The notes under the pieces: generated by a model | Databases searched by the model: none | Seen by the model: the letters and a program-made list of their open reading frames with translations, nothing else | What the model was told of the DNA's origin: nothing | Shown: one piece after another, positions 8,735 through 16,509 of the stretch | Layout of the letters: each line of letters begins with the position of its first letter | Position numbering within the stretch: the stretch's first letter is position 1 | Assembly: GCF_020991325.1 (NCBI RefSeq) | Contig: NZ_JAJMLX010000016.1 | Location: forward strand, 1 to 32,565 | Direction: 5' to 3' | DNA length: 32,565 bases | DNA from: Bordetella petrii | Lineage (GTDB): Bacteria; Pseudomonadota; Gammaproteobacteria; Burkholderiales; Burkholderiaceae_B | Program-made: the position numbers and the translations under genes

Positions 8735-10375
8735 ATGAACGACACTACGCCCCTGCTCTCAGTACGCAACCTGACCATCGCGCTGCCCGCCGGCGGCGAC
8801 CGCCAGTACGCGGTGCGCGACATCTCGTACGACGTGCGCGCTGGCGAGATCCTGTGCATCGTGGGCGAATCCGGCTCGGGAAAGTCCATGAGCGCCAATG
8901 CCATCATGGGCTTGCTGCCCGACTACCTGGCGCCGCAGCGCGGCCAGATCCTGCTGCAGGGTACCGACCTGCTCAGACAGGACGAAGTCCGCCTGCAGGC
9001 CATGCGCGGCAAAGACATGGCCATGATCTTCCAGGAACCCCTGTCGGCCTTGAACCCGCTCATGACCGTGGGCGAGCAGATCGCCGAAGTCCTGCGCGTG
9101 CATGGCGCCTACCCCGGCCCGGCCCGCCAGCGGCGTGTGCTGGAACTGCTGGAATTCGTCGGCCTGCCCGACCCTGCCACTCTGTACCAGGTTTATCCGT
9201 TCCGCCTCTCCGGCGGGCAGCGCCAGCGCGTCATGATCGCCATGGCCCTGGCCCTGGAACCCGCACTGCTGATCGCAGACGAGCCCACCACCGCGCTGGA
9301 TGTCACGACCCAGGCGCAGATTCTGGCGTTGATCGCCCGCATCCAGAAGGAAAAAGGCATGGGCGTGATGTTCGTCACGCACGACTTCGGAGTAGTGGCC
9401 GAGATCGCGCATCGCGTGGCGGTCATGGAACGCGGCGAGCTGGTCGAGCAAGGCCCGGCCGAACAGATCCTGAACTCCCCGCGGCACCCCTACACCCAGC
9501 GCCTGATCGGCGCGGTACCGCGCCGCCGCGCCCAGGCCAGCGATGCGCGCCAGGCCAGCCCGCCAATACTGGAGGTGCGCAATCTCAGCAAGACCTACGT
9601 CACGGGCCGCGGCTGGTTCGGCCACAAGCGCGTGGTGCGCGCGGTCGACGGGGTCAGCTTCTCGATAAGGCGCGGCGAGACCTTGGGCATCGTGGGCGAA
9701 TCCGGGTCGGGCAAATCCACCATAGGCAAATGCCTGCTCAAACTCATCGGCATCAATGGCGGGGAACTCATTTTCGACGGCCGCGACATCGCCGGCCTGA
9801 GCGAAAGCCAGTTCCGGCCATTGCGCAAAGATATCCAGATGATCTTCCAGGATCCCTTCGCCTCGCTGAACCCGCGCCACACGGTCGGCCGCATCATCAG
9901 CGACGGCCCGGTGGCCAGCGGAACACCGCGCGCCCAGGCCGAAGCCCGCGCGCGCGAACTGCTGGACCTGGTGGGGCTGGACGCCTCGGCCTTCGACCGC
10001 TACCCCAACCAGTTTTCGGGCGGCCAGCGCCAGCGCATCGGCATCGCCCGCGCCCTGGCGCTGGAGCCGAAGATACTCGTGGCCGATGAATCGGTGTCGG
10101 CGCTGGATGTCTCGGTGCAGGCCCAGGTGCTGCAACTGCTGCACCGGCTGCAGCAACAACTGCAGATCGCGCTGATCTTCATCACCCACGACTTGCGCGT
10201 GGCCGCGCAGATCTGCAACGCGGTGCTGGTCATGCACCAGGGCAAGGTCGTCGAATACGGCAGTCCGGCCCAGATCTTCGACCAGCCGCGCGATGCTTAC
10301 ACGCAGAAACTGATAGCGGCGGTACCCGGCCAGCATTGGGATCCGCCGGCCTCCCTGCAAGCGGAGCCCGCATGA
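8735..10375 (+). CDS. Double ATP-binding protein of peptide-type ABC importer (DppD-DppF fusion)
   Basis: This 546-residue protein carries two complete nucleotide-binding domains. The first has Walker A GESGSGKS (residues 44-51), a LSGGQRQR signature near 158 and [12 protein letters not shown]. The second has GESGSGKST near 320, FSGGQRQR near 426 and [12 protein letters not shown]. Each domain ends with the oligopeptide-transporter C-terminal segment ([13 protein letters not shown] and [14 protein letters not shown]). The architecture matches fused YejF/GsiA-like ATPases, so one polypeptide supplies both ATP sites. A strong GGAGG lies five bases before ATG. The second Walker B reads ADES rather than ADEP, common in such fusions. 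Confidence 0.95.
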   Translation: MNDTTPLLSVRNLTIALPAGGDRQYAVRDISYDVRAGEILCIVGESGSGKSMSANAIMGLLPDYLAPQRGQILLQGTDLLRQDEVRLQAMRGKDMAMIFQEPLSALNPLMTVGEQIAEVLRVHGAYPGPARQRRVLELLEFVGLPDPATLYQVYPFRLSGGQRQRVMIAMALALEPALLIADEPTTALDVTTQAQILALIARIQKEKGMGVMFVTHDFGVVAEIAHRVAVMERGELVEQGPAEQILNSPRHPYTQRLIGAVPRRRAQASDARQASPPILEVRNLSKTYVTGRGWFGHKRVVRAVDGVSFSIRRGETLGIVGESGSGKSTIGKCLLKLIGINGGELIFDGRDIAGLSESQFRPLRKDIQMIFQDPFASLNPRHTVGRIISDGPVASGTPRAQAEARARELLDLVGLDASAFDRYPNQFSGGQRQRIGIARALALEPKILVADESVSALDVSVQAQVLQLLHRLQQQLQIALIFITHDLRVAAQICNAVLVMHQGKVVEYGSPAQIFDQPRDAYTQKLIAAVPGQHWDPPASLQAEPA

Positions 10376-10400
10376 CCCCTCACTCCCACGGAGACACTCC

Positions 10401-10685
10401 ATGACCCGTCCCGGCGCAGTGCCCACGGTACAGATCGACAACGAGCAGGTGCGTGTCACCGAATGGCGATTCCCCCCTGGCGGAGAAACCGGCTGGCATC
10501 GACACGGCATGCCGTATGTCGTGGTGCCGCAGACTACCGGCCCGCTGCTTCTGGAAACGGCGGACGGCCCCGTCACCAGCGCATTGACTTCCGGCGTGGC
10601 GTATTACCGGCCCGTCGGCATCGAACACAACGTCATCAACCCAGGCGACGCCGAGTTTGTCTTCGTCGAGATCGAGATCAAGTAG
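10401..10685 (+). CDS. Small single-domain cupin protein
   Basis: This 94-residue protein is a minimal cupin barrel. Motif 1 is visible as FPPGGETGWHRHGMPYVVV, with two metal-binding histidines, and motif 2 as YYRPVGIEHNVINPGD with a further histidine. GGAG stands seven bases before ATG, in the same run of genes as the transporter. Small cupins of this kind next to importers can be metal-dependent isomerases, decarboxylases or ligand sensors; nothing here selects among these. It may act on the imported compound or its breakdown product (inference). Confidence 0.82.
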   Translation: MTRPGAVPTVQIDNEQVRVTEWRFPPGGETGWHRHGMPYVVVPQTTGPLLLETADGPVTSALTSGVAYYRPVGIEHNVINPGDAEFVFVEIEIK

Positions 10686-10726
10686 CCACCAGGGTGCGTC
10701 CCGCCACCAGAGCCGCGAGTAGAGAC

Positions 10727-11794
10727 ATGAAGGCTTACTTTTCCGAAGACCAGCTGCTGCACGAACCGCAGCAGTTCATGCGGCTGGGTCGCCTGTGCGC
10801 CCCCACCGATACGCCGGCCCGTGCGGAAACCCTGTGTGCGCTGCTGGCCACGCGCGGCATCACGGTAACCGCCCCGCCCGACTACGGCCGCGCGCCCCTG
10901 CATGGCGTGCACAGCCCGGACTATCTCGATTTCCTTGAACACGCCCACATGCGCTGGCTGGATCTGCGTGCCAACGGCCTGAACCCCGGCTGCGAAGTGC
11001 TGCCCAATCTGGCCCCGTACTACAGTGGCCAGGCCGAACAGCCCGAACGGGGACCCTGCCCGTCCCCGTCCGTCGTGGCGCAGGCCGGCTACTACCTGGG
11101 CGACCTATCCTGCCCCATAGGGCCCCACACCTGGCGCTCGGCCTTGCGCTCCACCCACAGCGCCGTGGCCGCCGCCGACTGGGTGGCGCAGCACCAGGGC
11201 GTGGCCTATGCGCTATGCCGCCCCTCCGGCCACCACGCACACCGCGACCGCGCCTCGGGTTTCTGCTACCTGAACAGCAGCGCCGCCGCCGCGCAGCACC
11301 TGCTGCAAACCTATGACCGCGTTGCCGTCCTGGACGTGGATGCCCATCATGGCGACGGCACCCAGCAGATCTTCTACCAGCGGCCCGATGTCATGACCCT
11401 GTCGCTGCATGCAGACCCCGCCGGCTATTATCCCTTCTACACGGGTTACGCCCACGAACGCGGCTACGGCAGCGGCCATGGCTACAACCTGAACTTCCCC
11501 CTCGCCCACGGCGCAGACAACACCGTCTTCCTGGCCGCGCTGGATCTGGCGCTCGAAGCGCTGCGCGATTACCGCCCGCGCGCCCTGGTACTGCCCCTGG
11601 GATTCGACACCTACAAAGACGACCCCATCAGCGTGCTGTCGCTGGATCTCGATGCCTACCGGCATATCGGCGAGCGCGTCAACGGGCTGGGCCTGCCCAC
11701 CGTGGTCGTGCAGGAAGGCGGCTATCTGGTCGATGCCATCGGCCCCGCCCTGGACGCCTTCCTGCAGGGCATGGCCCTGGCCACCTCTCATTAA
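10727..11794 (+). CDS. Histone-deacetylase-superfamily amidohydrolase (acetylpolyamine amidohydrolase-like)
   Basis: From ATG at 10727 the product has 355 residues, the normal size for bacterial class II deacetylase-like enzymes. The catalytic core is intact: the paired histidines in PSGHHAHRDRASGFCYLN, the zinc ligands in VLDVDAHHGDGTQQIFY, the third zinc aspartate in LPLGFDTYKDDP, and the catalytic Tyr in VVVQEGGYLVD. Start MKAYFSEDQLLHEPQ and the VHSPDYLDFLEHA segment resemble acetylpolyamine amidohydrolases. These cytoplasmic Zn enzymes remove acetyl groups from polyamines or cleave other amides. Sitting within the importer run, it probably deacylates the imported substrate (inference). 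Bacterial members with other amide substrates are the alternative. Confidence 0.88.
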   Translation: MKAYFSEDQLLHEPQQFMRLGRLCAPTDTPARAETLCALLATRGITVTAPPDYGRAPLHGVHSPDYLDFLEHAHMRWLDLRANGLNPGCEVLPNLAPYYSGQAEQPERGPCPSPSVVAQAGYYLGDLSCPIGPHTWRSALRSTHSAVAAADWVAQHQGVAYALCRPSGHHAHRDRASGFCYLNSSAAAAQHLLQTYDRVAVLDVDAHHGDGTQQIFYQRPDVMTLSLHADPAGYYPFYTGYAHERGYGSGHGYNLNFPLAHGADNTVFLAALDLALEALRDYRPRALVLPLGFDTYKDDPISVLSLDLDAYRHIGERVNGLGLPTVVVQEGGYLVDAIGPALDAFLQGMALATSH

Positions 11795-11822
11795 CCGGTA
11801 CGCCCACCGCCTTCCCGCGCCC

Positions 11823-12707
11823 ATGGCCTCTCCCGCCGCAGCCTCGCCCGCCCCCACTATTTCGCCGGGCGCGGGCATTGCCCTGTACCTGACAGCCCTG
11901 GTGTGCTTTGCCAGCTTCGATGCTGCCGTCAAGCATCTGCTCGCCTTCTACCCCGCGCCATTCCTGAACATCATGCGCTATCTGGCGGTGGCCACGATCG
12001 GCGTCTTCCTGGTTCTGCGGCACGGCCTGCCGCGGCCGTCGGCCACCCCCGACATGGGCCTGCTGCTGCTGCGCGGCCTCATGCTGGGCACGGTCGGCAC
12101 CTGCTTCATGACGGCGCTCATCTGGATGCCGCTGTCCGAAGCCACCGCCATTTACTTCACGTCGCCGTTGATCGTGGTGGCATTGTCGCCATGGCTGCTG
12201 CGCGAACAGGTGGGCCCGCGCCAGTGGGGCGCGGTGGGCCTGGGCTGCATCGGCATGCTGATGATCGTGCGCCCGGGCTCCAGCCTGCCGTGGCTGGGCA
12301 CGGTGCTGATGGCGGTCGCCGCGGCCAGCTACGCGGTGTTCCAGATACTCACCCGCAAGCTGTCCGGGCGCGTGCCCAGCCATGTCCAATACGCCTACAC
12401 GGCCTTTGTCTGCCTGGTCATCACGGCCATTCCCGCGCCGTTCTTCCTGCCCGATCCCTGGCCCGGCCTGGTCGACGGCCTGGCCATTGCCGCCTTGGGC
12501 ATCACCAACGGGCTGGGGCAGATTCTGCTGATCGCGGCCTTCCGTCGCGTGCCCGCGTCGACGCTCGCCCCGCTGAATTACTGCCACCTGCTGATGGCCG
12601 TGGGATTCAGCACCTACGTGTTCGGGCGGCCGCCGGACATGATGGCCATGGCGGGCATGGCATCGATCGTGGCGGCGGGCCTGTTCCTGCTTTCCCGGCG
12701 GCCCTAG
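11823..12707 (+). CDS. EamA/DMT-family transporter
   Basis: The 294-residue protein contains about ten hydrophobic segments arranged as two EamA repeats: LVCFASFDAAVKHLLAFYPA at the start of repeat one, and WLGTVLMAVAAASYAVFQIL at the start of repeat two. The conserved tail of repeat one is SPWLLREQVGPRQWGAVGLG. Members export or import amino acids, amines or other small metabolites. It begins 28 nt after the deacetylase gene without an obvious Shine-Dalgarno. Its stop overlaps the stop of the convergent hemN by 4 nt. It may export a product of the upstream enzymes (inference). Confidence 0.85.
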   Translation: MASPAAASPAPTISPGAGIALYLTALVCFASFDAAVKHLLAFYPAPFLNIMRYLAVATIGVFLVLRHGLPRPSATPDMGLLLLRGLMLGTVGTCFMTALIWMPLSEATAIYFTSPLIVVALSPWLLREQVGPRQWGAVGLGCIGMLMIVRPGSSLPWLGTVLMAVAAASYAVFQILTRKLSGRVPSHVQYAYTAFVCLVITAIPAPFFLPDPWPGLVDGLAIAALGITNGLGQILLIAAFRRVPASTLAPLNYCHLLMAVGFSTYVFGRPPDMMAMAGMASIVAAGLFLLSRRP

Positions 12708-14098
12708 ACGATGCGCGAATACTGCGCCTGGGTGCGGCGTTCGCGCAGATGGCGGTCGAAAACCATGGCCACGGCCCGCACAAAATACCAGCCCGTGCCG
12801 GTTACCTGGAACCTGCCGGCGGACTGTTGCACCAGGCCCATGCCAGCCAGGCCCTGCAGCGATTCCAGTTCGGTTGCGAAATACGATTCGAACACAATGC
12901 CATGCGCCCGTTCGATGCTGCTGAAATCCAGGCCGCCCTGGCACATGATGGCCATGATGACTTCGCGGCGCAGCAGGTCGTCGAGGCTCATGGCCAAGCC
13001 GCGCTCGATGGCAAATTCGCCCTGCTCGATACGCGCGTAGTAGTCGTCCAGTGTCTTGGCGTTCTGGCTGTAGGTGTCGCCCACCCGACCGATGGCCGAT
13101 ACGCCCAGGGCAATCAGTTCGCAGTCGGGTTGGGTGCTGTAGCCCTGGAAGTTGCGGTGCAAGGTGCCGGCGCGCTTGGCCCGGGCCAGGGCATCGTCGT
13201 GCAGGGCGAAATGATCCATGCCGATGTAGTCGTAGCCCGCCGCCAGAAAACGCGAAATGGCGGCGTCCAGCAGGCCGATGCGCGTTTCGCCGCTGGGCAG
13301 GTCGGCCGACACGATCCGGCGCTGCGGTTTGAAACGGTCCGGCAGGTGCGCATAGCCGTACAACGCAATGCGGTCGGGCCGCAACCCGCACACCTGGTCG
13401 ATGGTGCGCGCGAAGGAATCCAGGGTTTGCAGCGGCAGGCCGTAGATCAGGTCCATGTTCACCGAGGCGAAACCGATCTCGCGGGCATCCAGCACCAGGT
13501 CGCGCACGCTCTCGTATGGCTGGATGCGATGCACCGCGCGCTGCACGTCGGGGTCGAAGTCTTGTACCCCGAAGCTCAGCCGGTTGAAGCCCAGCCGCGC
13601 CAGATGCAGCAAGCGCTGGGTGGAGGCCGTGCGGGGGTCGATTTCGATAGAGATCTCGGCATCGGGAAGCAGGCGGAAGTGGCCGCGCAGCGCGGCCATC
13701 AGGCGCTCGAGTTCGGCATCGTCCAGGAAGGTGGGCGTGCCGCCGCCCAAATGCAGTTGCGAGATGGGCTCGCGGTGCCCCAGCAAGGCAGCATGCAAGG
13801 CCATTTCGCGCTCCAGGGCGTCCAGGTAGCGCGCCGCGCGTTCGGGATGGCGCGTAATCACCTTGTTACAGGCGCAGTAGTAACACAGCGACTGGCAGAA
13901 AGGGATGTGCAGGTACAGGGACAGCGGCCCCGCTTTTTCGTCGGCGCTGCGCCGGGCGCGACCGGCAAGCGCGTCGCGGTACTGGGCGGGGCCGAAACCG
14001 GCCTGATAGCGGTCAGCGGTGGGATAGGAGGTATACCGAGGGCCGTTCTTGTCAAGGCGGGCCAGGATGTCGCGCGAGAACGAGGGGGGCGATTGCAT
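12704..14098 (-). CDS. hemN: Oxygen-independent coproporphyrinogen III oxidase (radical SAM)
   Basis: The 464-residue protein matches HemN throughout. GPRYTSYPTADRY is the conserved N-terminus, and the radical-SAM cluster motif is IPFCQSLCYYCAC (Cys 68, 72, 75 and the additional Cys 77 typical of true HemN). LHLGGGTPTFLD, SIEIDPRTAS, LSFGVQDFD and NMDLIYGLP follow. HemN oxidatively decarboxylates coproporphyrinogen III to protoporphyrinogen IX without O2, in the cytoplasm. The Cys 77 and C-terminal domain argue against the HemW look-alike. An FNR-like box and a CATAAT -10 element lie upstream, and no Shine-Dalgarno precedes ATG, so the mRNA may be leaderless. An O2-dependent counterpart (hemF) is also in the window. 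Confidence 0.96.
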   Translation of the reverse strand: MQSPPSFSRDILARLDKNGPRYTSYPTADRYQAGFGPAQYRDALAGRARRSADEKAGPLSLYLHIPFCQSLCYYCACNKVITRHPERAARYLDALEREMALHAALLGHREPISQLHLGGGTPTFLDDAELERLMAALRGHFRLLPDAEISIEIDPRTASTQRLLHLARLGFNRLSFGVQDFDPDVQRAVHRIQPYESVRDLVLDAREIGFASVNMDLIYGLPLQTLDSFARTIDQVCGLRPDRIALYGYAHLPDRFKPQRRIVSADLPSGETRIGLLDAAISRFLAAGYDYIGMDHFALHDDALARAKRAGTLHRNFQGYSTQPDCELIALGVSAIGRVGDTYSQNAKTLDDYYARIEQGEFAIERGLAMSLDDLLRREVIMAIMCQGGLDFSSIERAHGIVFESYFATELESLQGLAGMGLVQQSAGRFQVTGTGWYFVRAVAMVFDRHLRERRTQAQYSRIV

Positions 14099-14104
14099 GG
14101 AGCC

Positions 14105-14110
14105 ATTATG
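14105..14110 (-). promoter_or_regulatory. Predicted -10 element of hemN
   Basis: On the minus strand CATAAT (5 of 6 to TATAAT) ends 6 nt before the hemN ATG (14098). Normal -10 spacing puts the transcript start at about 14098, within one base of the position predicted independently from the FNR box centre (14097). Confidence 0.55.
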
Positions 14111-14131
14111 CGAGCCCGTGCCTTATTTACC

Positions 14132-14145
14132 TTGATAAATCGCAA
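14132..14145 (-). promoter_or_regulatory. FNR/Anr-like box in the hemN-nrdD gap
   Basis: Read on the minus strand the site is TTGCG-ATTT-ATCAA, 8 of 10 to the FNR consensus TTGAT-N4-ATCAA. Its centre (14138.5) is 41.5 bp before 14097, the classic class II activator position for hemN. The same palindrome lies 110 bp before nrdD. For the + direction I find no good -10 at the matching distance, so control of nrdD from it is less certain. Confidence 0.6.
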
Positions 14146-14248
14146 ATAAAAGCAAGATCCACACACTGCTTGCGCAGCATCAAACGCACGACCGAGAACG
14201 CGGGCGCGACCACATCATGTAGTAGTAGGCTAGCCAGGTCGCTACCAC

Positions 14249-16252
14249 ATGAAGTATTTCGCCATGATTCCTCAGCAAATCCTTAAGCGCGACGGCCGCG
14301 TCGCCGAGTTCGATGGCGCCAAGATCGTCCAGGCCATCGCCGCCGCCGGCCAGGCCACCGGCGAGGTCGACCCCGCCGCCGCCGAGATCCTGGGCGCGCG
14401 CGTGGCCGCCCATCTGGCGGGTTACCCCTGCCCCGGCATTGAAACCATCCAGAATCTGGTCGAAGAGGCCCTGGTCCAGGCCGGATGCTGGCGCACGGCC
14501 CGCGCCTACATCGTCTACCGCGAACAGCACGCGCGCCTGCGGTCGCTGCGCCATACGCTGGTCGACGTCGAAAGCGCCATGGAAGAATACCTGGATCAGC
14601 GCGACTGGCGGGTCAACGCCAACGCCAACCAGGGTTATAGCTTGGGCGGCCTGATCCTGAACGTGGCCGGCAAGGTCACCGCCAACTACTGGCTGTCGCA
14701 TGTGTACAGTCCCGCGGCCGGGCAGGCGCATCGCGAAGGCGACATCCATATCCATGACCTTGACATGCTCAGCGGCTACTGCGCCGGGTGGTCGCTACGC
14801 CAGCTGCTTACCGAAGGCTTCAACGGCATACCAGGCAAAGTCGAGGCCACGCCGCCGCGCCATATGTCTGCGGCAATCGGCCAGATCGTCAATTTCCTCG
14901 GCACGCTGCAAAACGAATGGGCCGGCGCCCAGGCCTTCAGTTCGTTCGATACCTACATGGCCCCCTTCGTACGGCGCGACAACATGCGCTATGCCGAGGT
15001 CAAGCAGGCCATGCAGGAACTGATCTACAACCTCAACGTGCCCAGCCGCTGGGGCACCCAGACGCCTTTTACCAACCTTACCTTCGACCTCACCTGCCCC
15101 GCCGACCTGCGCGAGCAAATCCCGTACATCGGCGGCGAAGAAATGCCTTTCCACTACGGCGACCTGCAGGCCGAAATGGACATGATCAACCGCGCCTACA
15201 TCGAAGTCATGATGGCGGGCGACGCCAAGGGCCGCGTATTCACGTTTCCCATTCCCACCTACAACATCACCGCCGATTTCGACTGGAACCACCCCAACAC
15301 CGAACTGCTGTTCGACATGACAGCCAAGTACGGGCTTCCGTACTTCCAGAATTTCCTGAACTCCGACCTGGAACCGCACATGGTGCGGTCCATGTGCTGC
15401 CGCCTGCAGCTCGACCTGCGCGAACTGCTCAAGCGCGGCAACGGCCTGTTCGGCTCGGCCGAGCAAACCGGTTCGGTGGGCGTGGTTACCATCAATTGCG
15501 CGCGGCTCGGCTACCGGCACGCCGGCGACGAAGCCGGCCTGCTCAGGCAGCTGGACACCCTGCTGGAACTGGGCCGCGACACCCTGGAAGTCAAGCGCAA
15601 GGTCGTGCAGCGCTATATCGACCAGGGTCTCTACCCATATACGCGGCGCTACCTGGGCACCTTGCGCAACCACTTCAGCACGCTGGGCGTGAACGGCATC
15701 AATGAAATGGTGCGCAATTTCAGCGCAGACGCCTACGACATCGCTTCGCCGCAGGGCCACGCGCTGGCGGTGCGCCTGCTCGACCACGTGCGCACACGCA
15801 TGACCGAATTCCAAGAGGCCACTGGCCATCTGTACAACCTCGAGGCCACGCCCGCCGAGGGCACCACCTACCGGTTCGCCCGCGAAGACCGCAAGCGCTG
15901 GCCCGACATTCTCCAGGCGGGCACCGACGCCCAGCCTTACTACACCAATTCCAGCCAGTTGCCGGTGGGCTATACCGACGATCCCTACACGGCGCTGGCC
16001 ATGCAGGAAACCCTGCAAGGCAAGTACACCGGCGGCACCGTGCTGCACCTGTACATGAACGAGGCCGTGTCCTCCGCCGCCGCGTGCCGCCAACTGGTGC
16101 GGCGCGCCCTCGAGAACTTCCGCCTGCCTTATATCACCATCACGCCCACGTTCTCCATCTGCCCCACGCACGGCTATTTGTCCGGCCACCACGAATACTG
16201 CCCCAAATGCGATGCCGAGTTGCTGTCGCGGCAACAGGCATGCTGCAGCTAG
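14249..16252 (+). CDS. nrdD: Class III anaerobic ribonucleoside-triphosphate reductase, catalytic body lacking its glycyl-radical loop
   Basis: The 667-residue protein opens with an ATP-cone (ILKRDGRVAEFDGAKIV to about residue 95) for allosteric control. It continues with the class III barrel: HIHDLDMLSGYCAGWSL (Cys178), MVRSMCCRLQLD (Cys383/384) and VGVVTINCARLGY (Cys417). The C-terminus has the zinc site (Cys638, His641, Cys651, Cys654 in CPTHGYLSGHHEYCPKCD) and then ends after SRQQACCS. The RVxGY glycyl-radical loop that should follow the zinc site is absent; it is encoded by the next small gene. The enzyme reduces NTPs to dNTPs under anoxia. The start has AGGT nine bases upstream; ATG at 14264 is an alternative. 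Confidence 0.94.
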   Translation: MKYFAMIPQQILKRDGRVAEFDGAKIVQAIAAAGQATGEVDPAAAEILGARVAAHLAGYPCPGIETIQNLVEEALVQAGCWRTARAYIVYREQHARLRSLRHTLVDVESAMEEYLDQRDWRVNANANQGYSLGGLILNVAGKVTANYWLSHVYSPAAGQAHREGDIHIHDLDMLSGYCAGWSLRQLLTEGFNGIPGKVEATPPRHMSAAIGQIVNFLGTLQNEWAGAQAFSSFDTYMAPFVRRDNMRYAEVKQAMQELIYNLNVPSRWGTQTPFTNLTFDLTCPADLREQIPYIGGEEMPFHYGDLQAEMDMINRAYIEVMMAGDAKGRVFTFPIPTYNITADFDWNHPNTELLFDMTAKYGLPYFQNFLNSDLEPHMVRSMCCRLQLDLRELLKRGNGLFGSAEQTGSVGVVTINCARLGYRHAGDEAGLLRQLDTLLELGRDTLEVKRKVVQRYIDQGLYPYTRRYLGTLRNHFSTLGVNGINEMVRNFSADAYDIASPQGHALAVRLLDHVRTRMTEFQEATGHLYNLEATPAEGTTYRFAREDRKRWPDILQAGTDAQPYYTNSSQLPVGYTDDPYTALAMQETLQGKYTGGTVLHLYMNEAVSSAAACRQLVRRALENFRLPYITITPTFSICPTHGYLSGHHEYCPKCDAELLSRQQACCS

Positions 16253-16275
16253 GCATACGCGAATGCCTGGCACCG

Positions 16276-16298
16276 CCGGCCCGGCAAGGCCGGGCCGG
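16276..16298 (+). repeat. Perfect hairpin between nrdD body and glycyl-radical mini-gene
   Basis: CCGGCCCGG and CCGGGCCGG form a perfect 9-bp GC-only stem with a CAAGG loop, starting 24 nt after the nrdD stop. TTCTTCCTCC follows it, too T-poor for a strong intrinsic terminator. It probably acts as an intercistronic mRNA structure, possibly protecting or attenuating the message between the two parts of the reductase. Confidence 0.6.
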
Positions 16299-16326
16299 TT
16301 CTTCCTCCCCACTCAGGAGTCCACCC

Positions 16327-16509
16327 ATGCAAGCACTGTCCCCTACCCGAAACATCCCCGCCCCCATCACGCTCGACAACAGCCAGCGCGTGCGCTGCGA
16401 AGTCTGGACGCGGGTCATGGGCTATCACCGCCCCGTCACGTCATTCAATACCGGCAAGCAGGGCGAATTCAATGAGCGCCGCTTCTTCACCGAACAACGT
16501 GCCTCCTAA
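16327..16509 (+). CDS. Stand-alone glycyl-radical domain of class III ribonucleotide reductase
   Basis: This 60-residue product contains CEVWTRVMGYHRPVTSFN followed by TGKQGEFNERRFF. This is the C-terminal glycyl-radical segment of class III NrdD (compare RVCGYLG around Gly681 of E. coli NrdD); Gly32 here would carry the radical installed by NrdG. AGGAG at 16315-16319 is seven bases before ATG. The gene is in the -1 frame relative to nrdD, 74 nt downstream, and overlaps the nrdG start by 38 nt. Residues 1-20 show no similarity I recognise. It presumably docks into the NrdD barrel as a separate subunit. A programmed frameshift joining the two is an alternative considered less likely. Confidence 0.88.
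   Translation: MQALSPTRNIPAPITLDNSQRVRCEVWTRVMGYHRPVTSFNTGKQGEFNERRFFTEQRAS

Noticed and set aside
8759-10576. A 605-codon minus-strand open frame opposite the double ATPase.
   Set aside because: It is a shadow frame: the plus strand has two full sets of ATPase motifs and the antisense product has no coherent features.
14146-14248. An NrdR box upstream of nrdD.
   Set aside because: I looked for the ACAC-AT-rich-GTGT pattern of NrdR sites and found none in the gap.
14795-16312. A 505-codon minus-strand open frame opposite nrdD.
   Set aside because: Shadow of a well-conserved enzyme gene; composition is atypical of real proteins and no domain is seen.
16084-16509. A -1 programmed frameshift joining NrdD to the radical-domain segment (the -1 frame is open from 16084 to 16509).
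   Set aside because: The only run resembling a slippery site (CCCCAAA near 16201) does not fit the re-pairing rule. The hairpin is 24 nt past the stop, and a proper AGGAG-ATG start precedes the segment. A sequencing indel is also unlikely because the gap holds a hairpin and no NrdD-like residues.
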